Positions 10,001 through 20,937 of a DNA stretch of 64,000 nt are shown in pieces. A program made the position numbers and the translations under genes. The notes under the pieces were generated by a model. That model was not told the DNA's origin. It ran no database searches and was given only the letters and a program-made list of their open reading frames with translations. The number at the start of each line of letters is the position of its first letter. Position 1 is the first letter of the stretch. Source of the stretch: Adineta ricciae (Eukaryota > Rotifera > Eurotatoria > Adinetida > Adinetidae); NCBI GenBank assembly GCA_905250025.1, contig CAJNOJ010000006.1, forward strand, positions 248,001 to 312,000, in the 5' to 3' direction.

Positions 10001-12354
10001 TTGTCTCATCAAACGAATGAATATTGGTTTCAAGTTGAGTGATTTTTGTTTGACATGTTTGCATAGTATCATCCATACTTTCTACTTCGAGTCCAAAAGC
10101 TTTTTCACGAGACTTCAAATCATTGATTTGTTCGAGTAAACGCGATTTTTGTGACGATAACTCTAGCATACGTTGACGTTCCCATTCCAAACGATTCTTA
10201 CGCTCTAATTCTTTCCGTGCAGCCTAAATCATAACAAAAAAACAACAACTATTATTGTCTGGACACATAGATATTGATGTTTACACAGATGTGACTGTAT
10301 ATCTTCAACTATGCATCAAAGGAAACTTCGATAGATTCATGCATAACGCATGAGAACGAAATTTAAAGTGTTTATTTTGGCATGGATATGACTCAAACTC
10401 GTCTTATTAAATATTAAGACGTGATCTCCTGATCCATGCATCTCTCTTCTTTTCCTGTTGGTATGCCACATTTACCTCTCGTTGTTCATGTAATTTTTTT
10501 CGTTCTTCTTCTTTTTGGTGTTCAATCTGTCGTTGCTTTTCGAGTTGCCGTTCGATTTCCATTTGTTTCTTGCGTTCTTGTTCTTCTCGATGTTTTTGTA
10601 ATTCAAGCTCACGTTTACGTTCTAAACGAGATTCGAACTATTAGCCCTGTGATATACGTACATACAACAGATGTATACGACTATAACAATTCAACTACTT
10701 CTATTCGCTTTTTTGAAAGGAAAGAATGCATTGACGATACACGTACCTCGTTCGTCACGTTCTTTCTGTTCTCGATCTTCTTGCTCACGTAATAATTGTC
10801 GACGTCGTTCCAATTCTCGATTACCATCCTAACGAGAGTGTATCGATAGATAATGACAAGAAAATAGGTCATTTTACTTCGTAGTTTTTCAATCGTTTCT
10901 CTTCGTATGTTATCAAGGCAGATTTTCGTTCCACTTCTTCCAATTCAGCCGAGACATTTGCTGGAGTAGGCTCTGGTGTATTGACTGTTGTCATTGTTTC
11001 TTGAAGCTGCTGATTAAGATTAGCATATGTTTGATTTTCAATTGATTTAGATCCTGTATCTGCTCGTTCGCGTTGCATAGAACTGATCTGTAACCAGTCT
11101 TCAGGTAGCTGAGGTGGTAATGGTAGGCCAGCACGTGCAATATCGCAACAATGCATTGCGATGACAAACTCGTCAGCTGATAGCCGACCATCTTTATCAT
11201 AATCTGCTAGATTCCTATGTGAAATTAAAAGATTTCAAAAGTCAGTTCGATCGCAAGCAAAGTTAACTTTGTATCGTACTTACCAAATTTGATGGAGAAG
11301 AGCATGTGCCAGGCCCGTTTGTAGAAGTATATTTTTTGCTTGTAAACCAGTGATGTATCCGCCAGTCTTCATTCCCTCAGGTAAGGAATGAAACTGCTGG
11401 AGATATTTCGATCGGTTCGCTGGTGTTATTGCAATAGGTGAAACGCTTGTTGCGCCCGTTGGTTTGGTTATTGGTCTGAAACAATTTCATGAGAAATGTT
11501 CAACTGTCAATTCTTCCTTATTTACCCAGTCAATTGTTGATTGGAGATATTTGGTCGACCGGCAGCTAAAAGGATGTTTTTTTAAAAAAATATTTATGCA
11601 CATCATGGAATGCAAAGGAAAAGCGTTAGTTTTCGTTAGAGATGGCAGTGTATTTCTACTCGATCTTACCCCAGGCAGAACAGATTCTTTCGTCTCATGA
11701 AAATGATGTCACTGCAATAACTTTAGGATGTTTATATGAAATATGTATATATATTACACAAACAATAACAAGCGGTTAAAACAACTTACGTTTATTTGCT
11801 GCAGGTGCGTCAACTGTTGTCACCACTGTTGTATCCGACAGAAGACTAGGTGGAAGAGTTGACGGTAATGGTCCTTTCTTTTGAACCTATTTCCGAGAGT
11901 AAAATTGATGAAGAAGGAAAATCTCACAAGGAAAATATTTACTTGAAATGCGATTAGATAACAAGCAATGGCAAATTCGCGTTTATCTAAACGGCCGTCA
12001 GTTGTTATATCAGCTAGATCCCTATGAAATAAAACCAAATAGAATAAGAAAGGCAACAGAATAAACATAAGATCATCTCACCAGATTTTCCGTAGTATAT
12101 CTCCAGGTAGACCTGATTTAACGAAAAAGTCTCTTGCTTGTTCACCTGCAAACGAGAAATTCGATCGTCTTTTACAGATAGCTTTTATTATGAAGACGAA
12201 CTTACCTGTGAGATAACCTTGCATTGGTCCACATTGCTGAAAGTACGCTTCGTACCTCATACGTTCATCGGCACTCATTCTCCAATCACCTTAAGATATG
12301 ACGTGATCAGAGCAATCAACAATAAACTGCAATCAATCAATTCTTACCAGCCAT
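7075..12354 (-). CDS. ITSN: Intersectin, short-form architecture (EH-EH-coiled coil-SH3 x5)
   Basis: The first exon reads ATG GCT G (start 12354) and joins to give MAGDWRMSADERMRYEAYF, matching the intersectin N-terminus. EH1 contains EQARDFFVKSGLPGDILRKIW and the EF-hand loop DITTDGRLDKREF. EH2 ends DGRLSADEFVIAMHCCDIAR. A long charged coiled coil follows (about 10.8-9.8 kb), then an acidic, Ala/Thr-rich linker. Five SH3 domains come next: YRVLYDYAPE, a second ending VGWFPRNYV, AVYAYEATDPSDLSFDVGE, IATVPFESTEPGQL, and IAIFPYDAQQDDELSF ending STYVQL. Translation stops at 7075, soon after the fifth SH3, just as the short human isoform does. Intersectin is a scaffold of clathrin-mediated endocytosis; EH domains bind NPF motifs and SH3 domains bind dynamin and N-WASP. 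A donor at 7100 could bypass this stop and add the downstream DH-PH-C2 exons. Confidence 0.93.
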
Positions 12355-12546
12355 GTCAAAACGTCTGCTTATGTCATCGTCTAATGTGATTCTAATTAGA
12401 ATGAAAACGAAATTCTTATGTATCAATCTGTAAAAGAAAGTTTAACAATGTTATCTAATCCGATAATTGTTTTGATCAGAACGAAGGATCAATAACAATC
12501 GTTCACCATCGTGCATCGTTTAGTAAAAAGCACATAAGAAAAAAAA

Positions 12547-13110
12547 ATGGATCAACCATTAATCTATGGGAGGAAACCATTCTCTAGAAAACAATATGGC
12601 ATAGCGTTCACAGATGTCACTGAAGGTCAACAAAAACTTTTGCTGAACGGAAAATTTGTCTGTCTTATTATTTGCGCGGGTGACTTTAGTCTATCAGTAC
12701 ATTATGTTTTTTCTATAATATGTCAACTTTCGATTATGGGTTGTGTAACCCAAAAGTCTTCGAAAAGGTTTTTTACCAAAGATGATTTACTCGAATTACA
12801 AAAACACTCTGAAGAGTTACATGAAAAGCGTGTCAAGATTCTCAAATGGATGGAGGGTGGTGTTCAATATTCAACAAAGATTCCTAATCATACAAAAGTT
12901 AAATGGAAAAACACCGAAGAAACTGAACAGCCCCTGTATTGGCAAGAGGCGTGGGGGAGAGAACAACAATTAGTTCAGCATCCTTCATTGATAGATTCAT
13001 GTAACTCGAAACTATCATGCATAACATTAATTGATGAAAATCTTCGGCTTCCATCTGAAAAAGAAATCGAGTTATTTTGGAGCGAGTTTCATACGAATAA
13101 TATACTCTGA
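12547..13110 (+). CDS. Unrecognised small protein, divergent from intersectin
   Basis: A single open frame of 187 residues runs from ATG 12547 to a stop at 13108-13110. It begins 192 bp from the oppositely oriented intersectin start, so the two may share a promoter. The middle part (about residues 38-62) is hydrophobic and could be a membrane segment or a retained intron. A second possible start at 12736 gives MGCVTQKSSKRFF, where Gly2-Cys3 fits N-myristoylation plus palmitoylation. The rest is hydrophilic, with several Trp residues and an acidic C-terminus. No known domain is visible to me. It could be a lineage-specific protein. The length of the open frame and normal codon use are the only support for it being a gene. 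Confidence 0.5.
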   Translation: MDQPLIYGRKPFSRKQYGIAFTDVTEGQQKLLLNGKFVCLIICAGDFSLSVHYVFSIICQLSIMGCVTQKSSKRFFTKDDLLELQKHSEELHEKRVKILKWMEGGVQYSTKIPNHTKVKWKNTEETEQPLYWQEAWGREQQLVQHPSLIDSCNSKLSCITLIDENLRLPSEKEIELFWSEFHTNNIL

Positions 13111-13304
13111 CAAATACATGTAGAAAGACGATGGAATAGAGAATAAGATTTATTTAAATGTTCATTTACCTGACAGTTTAGTATACGACGAAAGATTTCT
13201 ACGTGACGGAGTATTAGTTATGAGAGATAAAGGTTCAAACTACAGAAAAAGTGAATGAATAGTCAATAACAGATCAGTCTGTTGAATGAGAATTGTCAGA
13301 GATA

Positions 13305-15011
13305 TTATTTTTTCCAATAGTAAGGTGACCTAGTGGTGGTTGTATATTGATTTTCATCAAACGCAGCACAACCTGTTTCAGCCGCAAGCGGACTCGCTGT
13401 GAAATTGTTATAGAAAACTTCACCGTAGTTGATGTTATCCCAGTAATCATTAATTTTACTTGTGACAGTTGCTGCATTGCTTGTTCCCCAATAGTTACCA
13501 GTTGCTAATACGTCATACGTACCTTTGTTATCTATGTTGTATTGTGTGTTCGATTGAAAATTAGTTTGTGAAATATTAACGGCGTAAAGACTGACTGGTC
13601 TAACGCGAAGGCCAATATCAAAGTTCTTTATTGTAGAACGCGATAGACTTAAGCCGGCTGCATCGACACCAAGGCTGTTTGCTTGAGCAATTGAACCTGA
13701 TCGACCAATTGAACTGCATAGTATAGTTGATGCTCCATTGATTGTTAACGGCGAACGTAGTGTAATAGTTGAGTAAACGATCTGGGCTTGATGATAAGGT
13801 AGATAGATGACACCATCTGTAAAAGACACATTGCGCATATCGAAAAATCTGATTGCGTAATTAGGACCAAGATCATTTGTGCTGGATGCTGTAATGTTAA
13901 CTTTCGTCAAGACTGAATTGAAAATTGATACCGAGTGTTCATAGTAGCGCATAGTTAGAGTTAGAGCCAAATTGCCGAGAGTGAATTTACAATTGCGGAT
14001 GGATATCTTAGGTGACGGGGGGGATGAATACCAGTAATTCGTTTTAATATATGATGTAGTAGCATTGTAAATAGAAGAGTCTTCCAAGATAATTTCTGCA
14101 AGCATGAGACTCAAGAAGGAGGTGCCGGCAGCAATGTTCAGATCACGAATTACTGATTGACCAACAACGAATGTCGCTAAATAAGAGAACGCATTTGAGT
14201 AGGATATTGTGAGATTTGTGACATCGGAGGTATTCAGTCGAAATATGCTAGGACCACCGGATTCTCGATCGTAGCTGACAGTACTATTTCGCAGTGTGGA
14301 ATTTTCGATTTGTATACCTTCGTTATTTGCCGGTGGAGAAAATATTCCATAGAAAATTTTACTATTCAAAATACGAATCGGTTCGCTGTCTGCATTTATG
14401 CTCGACACAGTCGTTTGGGAAAATGAGCACGAAAGATATTCCATCGATGGAACGGATGAATAATTAGCCCGTGGATAAATACCTAAAATATAAATGCCTC
14501 ACATAAAAAAGAAGAAATGACCCCCCAACGACCTACCGTTCGCTGAAATCGTTGTGCCATCAGAGAAAATACTGGACTCTATTACCAGTTTGCCAGTATT
14601 TTGTTGCAAACCGGGAGCTGCATTAGTTATCTGTACAGCGCTCTTGGGTCCTTTGAACTGTGCGTATCGAATTGATGTCAACGGGAGTCGAGTACTTTGA
14701 AACTTCAACATATATTTCAGATCACTTCCAGACCCGCCTTGAAATGTGACCTTTTGTGATGAAGTACCTTCGACTTTCAGATATCCTTTCACCAGAATTT
14801 CAAAATCTCCTTGAGTGAAATCGATCACCACACCAGCCTGGATTGTGAGAGTGACATTGCGCGGTACCTGAACATCTTGAGTAAGATAATATGGATTGGC
14901 TGAACCAGCACTACTCCAAACGGTATTAGTAAGCAAAACGCCACCGACATACGTAGCTGCTTGACTTGAGCCGCATAAGAGACAAAAGATAATAGCCAAA
15001 TGTAGATGCAT
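13305..15011 (-). CDS. Secreted right-handed parallel beta-helix (pectin-lyase-fold) protein
   Basis: Two exons read from ATG 15011 to a stop at 13305, with one short intron (about 14485-14539, donor GTAGGT, acceptor ATTTTAG). The N-terminus is a clear signal peptide (MHLHLAIIFCLLCGSSQA). The first domain (VPRNVTLTIQAGVVIDFTQG, then LVKGYLKVEGTSSQKVTF) is typical of the first coils of pectin-lyase-like helices. The rest is a series of short strands with recurring N-S/T-x-hydrophobic turns, for example ILNSKIFYG and NCKFTLGN, and many N-glycosylation sites. The C-terminal part has RGN-like turns ending in GNYWGT, a motif common in beta-helix proteins such as Bark beetle. No catalytic residues can be named. 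It is likely an extracellular structural or carbohydrate-binding protein of about 560 residues. Confidence 0.72.
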
Positions 15012-15428
15012 GTTTAAGCAATCGATGCAAAACGTTAAATGGTAGTTGAGAAGGCATTCGATTCGAGTATTTATATGCACCACCTATCCTAGGAAATTTC
15101 GCATTTATTTCATGATTTAGATGACTTTGTAGCATAGTCATCCAATTGTAAACACTCAAATCACAGCAATTAATAATGTTCCGAGTATTTGACTATACCT
15201 ACTACCGACATATTTATCATACAAGGCAACGTAAATAAGAACACATTAACTGTCGTGTATGCGTTAACGTCGTCAGGTATTTGTATAGTCGTTGCGATTC
15301 GTCCTTGATTTGCTACTTTACTCCTCGTTTGTTAAAATTTATTTTCATATTGTTGATAATCCAACAAGATAACTTTTCTTTTCAAATATTCAACACACAT
15401 ATCACAAAAACTGAAGAAAAATTAACTT

Positions 15429-16710
15429 CTAGATCAGAAATTTCAAGTACTTTTTATGACTCGAGCTCAAGTTAGCAAATCTCTTTTCTACCTGCACAAG
15501 TAAACAATGTTTCTTCCGAGTGCAGTTCCGAATTTTTAATCGACATATTTGTTTCAATGATAAACATCGATTTTGATTTGCCTCATTAATTTTGTTTAAT
15601 AAAGTATTAAGTCGGAATAAGATTCGTTTCACAGGACGATATTCATTGGTTTCATGAAAAATTTCTTCCACATAATGGATACATTCATTCAATCGTATCA
15701 AATCCGCTTCTACTGGCTCAAACGCACAATGTGTAATCAAATAGGTAAATAATTGTATTTGTTTCTCAATCAGATCATACAATGCTCGTAAAAGGCGTGG
15801 ATGAAATTTCGTTTGTAAATCAATTAATTGTTTATTGTATAATTGAATCAAATATAGATAAACAGGGTCAAGAATGAGAATAAATGGTGATTGATATGGC
15901 AGATCGTCTAGTGCGCTGAAGTCAGTAGATTCAATTAGAAAACGTAAACATTCGATGGAACCACATGGACGAAGAGACTGATGTTTAAACCATTTGATGT
16001 TGTATTTGTCAATAGTCACTTGTCGATGTTCAGCTAACAAACAAAGATGGAAGATTTGCTGCTTTTGTTGATGAGTAAGAGTATCCAATGTAAATGATTT
16101 GAATTTAACTAAGACTTGTAAAAGATCTACACGATCATTTCGAATGACTGATGCTAAAGGTATCTCATTCTCATATGCTTCAATCTCACGTTGAAGTAAG
16201 TGACATGGTTCATGATGTAGAAGATAATGGCAAGATTGTGTTGAATTACTGATACCGTCAAGTGGTGCGCAAGGAAAATGTTCCAAAATCAATTTTAGAA
16301 TATTTTCATCGCCTAAAGCAGAAATGAATTTGCCAGGTAAAGTGATCACGCCCTCCTAGCTAACCTCTTTCACATGCAACTGGTACAAGTAATTTACCAT
16401 TATCGGTTGAACGGCTGATAATATCGAAATATTTTGTTAGAACATTTCCGATAAATGTCTCTGTCGATCTTTCGAGAATAATTTGATAGATATTGAAATG
16501 ATTATAACCAACTGGTATCGGACAATCGACTAGTGAAAGATCATCGTCAAGCAGTCGATTGAATATATCTAAATCGGATTTCATAATTGTTTCCAGTAGA
16601 AATCGTCGTTTCTCTGTTTGTTGAGTTAATTGAACGATTTTCAATGCTGCACTTATGTACGACCATTGCTTTTTTAGACGAATCTTTTTTCGATTATATT
16701 CAGCGGACAT
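15429..16710 (-). CDS. Ankyrin-repeat protein with C-terminal SOCS box (ASB-like)
   Basis: Start MSAEYNRKKIRLKK at 16710, stop at 15429. An apparent in-frame stop near 16361 is removed by a 52 bp GT-AG intron ending TTTCTGCTTTAG. The joined sequence then reads VPVACERGDENILKLILEHF, an uninterrupted ankyrin helix pair. Other repeat-like pieces are ETIMKSDLDIFNRLLDD and NDRVDLLQVLVKF. The C-terminus (SLKQICRLKIRNC, then HKKYLKFLI) matches the SOCS-box BC-box pattern and its final hydrophobic turn. SOCS boxes recruit Elongin B/C and Cullin-5, so the protein is probably the substrate receptor of an E3 ubiquitin ligase. The specific ASB orthologue is not assignable. Confidence 0.72.
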
Positions 16711-16953
16711 GTTATCTGACGCTAAGTATCTAAAAGTTAAATCTATTGTGGTTTCGAAGGTGATTGAACAGCGTGAGTAATATTTCTATTACATTTTCAT
16801 TCATTCATTCATTCATGCATAAAAAAGATTTCATCAAAAACCAAAAAGAAACTGACAATGACTACAAAAGAAAACTTGATTAATTGCTACATACAAACGA
16901 AATTGACTGAGATTAGTGAATAATGCTGACTGTGAAGGAAAAAAAATATACAG

Positions 16954-18752
16954 TTATACATCGCCTTCGACTAGCGGTGTAAGAGAGGATGGCTTTCGGG
17001 ATGTTAATAATCCATAACCATTATTTGTTTTTTCCGTCGCTGTTGATGGACTTGCTGGATGCATCGATGGTGGTGGTGGAACACTGGAAGTTCGACGTCG
17101 GATGGATTCGTAACATTCGGTCAAATCGACTGGATCTGAAATCTGCCGTTCTATTTCTTTTCTCACTGGTTCACCACCTAATTCTTGTTTACGTTTACGC
17201 TTCATGTGTTTCAAATCTTTTGTGTGAAATGCGTGCCACAATTGGTTGATAACCTAAAAGACACATTTGAGTTAGTCTAACCGTCAACGTTCAGCTAGAC
17301 TTCATTTGACTTACCTCGGTGCAAACAAAATCGCTTGTATTCGAGGATAGAAGACGAAGCATAAATATTCCATCTGGCTCAAGATACCCGAATATAAACT
17401 CACGATACCATCCTTTCATATACTCGGGTGGATGCGAGCTGAAATCTGTATCACGTTTCATCAACTGTAGACGCCGTTTAATATAATTGTATTGTTTGTC
17501 GGGGAAAAATCGTGTAACCCATACGATGACATCGAATATTGACTAAATTGGAAGAGAATTATATTTGTTCAAGAGTGATTGTTCAAAAGAATACATACAA
17601 CAACGAAGACCATCATATACCAGAACCAAATAAAGGTAAAAATCTAAATCGATGATTACATTGAAAATAAATATGATGTTCAATGTGGGAGATTAGTGTT
17701 TTACTTGTTGAGAGAAAAGATTCAGTGGGAGAACGCATTGAACTGTATAGCGATGTGAATCTCTTGGGTGAAGTGCTTCCCGAATTTGAAAATCGCACAG
17801 AGTCACTTTAGGAAAATAGATCGATTGTGTATCCCATCCTAAATAAACAATGAAGCGAATGATACTTTGCTCTTTTCATTTACCTCGTCCTTGAAGAATT
17901 CGTTGAACAACTTGAATTCCGAATAGATGAAATTCTTGTCCAAGAAATAAATTCAACAGAAAGATTTGACATACAGCATTTGTTATAAACAATGCTTTCG
18001 TGGTGAAATAGACGATAATCAAGTAATTACCCAAATATTTACCCATAAATATACAAACAGTCATGAAGATGCGTTTTAAATTCATATGTTTGTCACGTTC
18101 TTCAGCTTGTCGACGCGGATCATCGACATATTTATCAATTGCTTCAACTATATACTCCATTAATTCACTTTTATGTTTATCGTCTTTCGTGGCCGTATCG
18201 ACAGATTTGTAATTAATAGCTGCATCAACAATATCACGAACGTCGATACCACTACGACGTGATAGTGAACGCCAAACAATATGTGGAAAATAGAAACAAA
18301 ATGCTTGGAGAAGAAGTATAAATGGTATCCATTGGTAGTATCGTAATTCATTCTGGCGTCGTTCACGATCGTATTTTGGTACTTTATGATCAAGAGGTAT
18401 ATAATATGTATTCGATACCCAACATATGTCATTGACATATTCCTAAAAGAAAAAGAATTCATTTTTTTACAATGTGAATTGTTTCCGACAATTACCTCGT
18501 AGTTTTTCGTAAACTGTGCAGGAACCCAACCTGAAATAAACAAGAATAAAAATGATGGCGTCATTTTTCCTTTTCTTTGGTCTTACATTGAATATGTTTG
18601 GTGCCGAATTGCTTATTGGTAACAATAATTGCAAAGAGAACAAGCACTAAAACTGTATATTTATACGACAATCGATCTGCGAAACTATCATCACAACGCG
18701 ACGCTCCGAAGACGAGCGTCGGTAGACGCGTGACCATACCAACGATATCCAT
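16954..18752 (-). CDS. Innexin gap-junction channel protein
   Basis: Begins MDIVGMVTRLPTLVFGASRC at 18752 and continues with the innexin hallmark DDSFADRLSYKYTV before the first membrane helix. Extracellular loop 1 has two cysteines (IQCWVPAQF and DICWVSNTYY) and loop 2 has two (KVTLCDF and YTVQCVLP). The innexin signature YYQW (LRYYQWIPFILLLQAF) opens the second helix. Helices three and four are visible (IFMTVCIFMGKYLGNYL and a later YMWF-type segment). The cytoplasmic tail is Ser/Pro-rich and ends LVEGDV. About five exons are separated by 50 bp class introns. Innexins form the gap junctions of protostome and other non-vertebrate animals, which is useful evidence for the type of organism. 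Confidence 0.93.
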
Positions 18753-19661
18753 TTTTAACTCTTCTTTTCAATCTGAAAAGGAAAGTATAGCACAATCCTC
18801 TTGCAACACACCGAATCATAGTATCAACGCATTACTCAATCATTTGACAGTTAAATCTTGGACTTTGACATACCTACTATCATTAGTGGAAAAGACGAAC
18901 AGAATGCATTGGCAAACCATTAAGCTAACTATCTCTTGTAGGAAATAAACTAGCTCGATATAATCGATGTACATTAGCAATAATTGTTTTTATCCTGATA
19001 CGATCTCCATCCAGAACATTACCAGCCAAGGCACTACTCCATCATATGCAAATAAAATAGATTTTGAGAAATGAAATCGAACTGACATAATAGACTGTCG
19101 AATGAAGTAGCAAAACGTTTTTTCTTTCTTTCCCGTGTGATTGTGTCTAGAAAATATGAAAAAAAAGGTCTCACGGAAAAGAGGAAGGAGTTAGCGGTCA
19201 ATGCACTCCGGCAATAGAAAAAACATAAAATAACAAATCATGTTTTCTATTCATTAATCGACTGCTTTTTTTTCTCCAAAATAATTCACGATTTTTGTCA
19301 TTTTAACTTAATGTGTCTTCGTCGGATTTGATTACGCTTGCAACGTCTCTTACCACTCTACTGATTTCGTTCGCCATGCTAGGAGCAATCGAATAAAAAA
19401 TAGTCTGACAATAAAAATAAATATACGAGTAATTAACTTATCGTAAATAAATAACTGAACCAACTAACTAACTAACCACCGCTGCCACAGCGCCTCATCG
19501 AATCCGGTCGATTTGTCCTTAGGAAACAACCAATGGAAAATACTCATGTGTCGCTAGACATCGACCGAGCGAGGAAATTTTTAGCGTTCTTTCTTTATAT
19601 ACTTCGAAGAGCAGACAATAGAGAAGAACAATTGAAGCTATTTCTTTGCAGATAATCTTCA
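18753..19661. other. Intergenic between divergent innexin and acidic-protein genes
   Basis: No splice-consistent coding region is seen in these 900 bp. The stretch probably holds promoters for both flanking genes, which point away from each other. Confidence 0.45.
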
Positions 19662-20835
19662 ATGAATAGTGAAGCAATTCCTGTCTCTACGTCTGTTCCA
19701 TCTTCTTCTTCGTCAATATCCTCAAAAGAAGCTCATCCGCTATCTCTGCCACTCTATCTCACATCTACATCATCCTCATTAAAGCCACTACGCGAACGTA
19801 ATCGAACAAATCTCAAGCGACGTATTAACTTATCACGCAGTCAAGTATTAAGTAACGATTTCGAAAACGAAGACAATCTTTCCGTAACACCAAAACCAAC
19901 TACCACAAATAAAACAGCAATAAACATAGCTAGTTCTCAGACAACATTACCATCAACACGTGTGTACTTTACCTTTTTTCTTGTTCACTGGATTTACTTC
20001 TTCTTTGTATCTTTTCAGCATCGCTTCACACTTATTCGGAACCCTATTCAAAAACAGTTAGTCCACAAACGCCATCACCTATTCATACAACAGTCACATG
20101 CAGTCAAGTATGGGAAAGATTAGCTTCGAACGATGAGCAACAAACGACAACATCGCCGAAATCAACAACATCTATACCAGCATCAACGACAGTCTCTGTT
20201 TTACCAACACACATTTCGTTTTCATACGATCTTAGCGATGATGAAGGAGGAGATGAAATAGTAAACGAGGATAAAAATGATTTTCAATATGTACCTGTTA
20301 GCAGTCAATCAAAACTTGTTCAATTTCAATTTTTAACATTTGCCAGACAACAAAATCTAGATGTAAATAGTGATAATGATGGCAGTAGTGTCAATGATAG
20401 TGACGAGGACGAGGACGAAGACGAAGACGAATATGGAGATGAACATCTATTCATGTTTCATAGTGTTCAGACGAACAAAGAACCAGAACAAGAACAGGAG
20501 GTAAGATTCGAAAAGAACGAGACTATAAGGATAGAACGTGCATTTTTGTTTTCCATTAGAATCGAATAACGAAAAAACGAAAACGATCAGTTTCAACGAC
20601 GGATTCACTCGATGCTATTTCGTCATCCCTAGCCGAAGGTGCTGCCAGCGGCGCAGCAGCATCAACAGTTACCAAACCACCGTGCGCGAAAAAACCCAAG
20701 ATCAAAGATCCTAATGCTAATTTTCAACGTTTAAATATGCGGAAAAAGAATTTTTCTCATGCAAAAAAGCATCAATTTGGTAAAAATAAACGCAATGCTT
20801 TCTATCGACGTATGCGTCATGCCGGTGGACATTAA
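19662..20835 (+). CDS. Ser-rich acidic nuclear-type protein with basic C-terminal motif
   Basis: Three exons join in frame: 19662 to about 19960 (donor GTGTGT), from about 20021 to 20500 (donor GTAAGA), and from about 20561 to the stop at 20833. The N-terminus is low-complexity Ser/Thr. The middle has an acidic run (DSDEDEDEDEDEYGDEH). The third exon starts with KKRKRS, a likely nuclear localisation signal, and ends in a basic segment (NFQRLNMRKKNF, then KKHQFGKNKRNAFYRRMR). The phrase NFQRLNMRKKNF resembles the conserved short block that follows the Sld2-like N-terminus of RECQL4. This is suggestive only, because no helicase follows. The function is otherwise unknown; a nucleic-acid-binding or chromatin role is an inference from composition. 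Confidence 0.6.
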
Positions 20836-20937
20836 ATAGGAATTCTTACTAATTCATTTTTTTTTCTCAACAAAAAAGTTTTTTTTTGTATGGCGACAAA
20901 GTAGCAAAATATATATCTATATGTATTATGTATCATT

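Noticed and set aside
10436-10792. Plus-strand open frame of 118 residues with hydrophobic character.
   Set aside because: It is antisense to the intersectin coiled-coil exons, whose Glu/Lys/Arg-rich codons read as hydrophobic residues on the other strand.
16313-16364. Apparent frameshift and stop in the ankyrin/SOCS-box gene.
   Set aside because: A 52 bp GT-AG intron ending TTTCTGCTTTAG restores the frame and gives a good ankyrin repeat (ACERGDENILKLIL), so the gene is intact.
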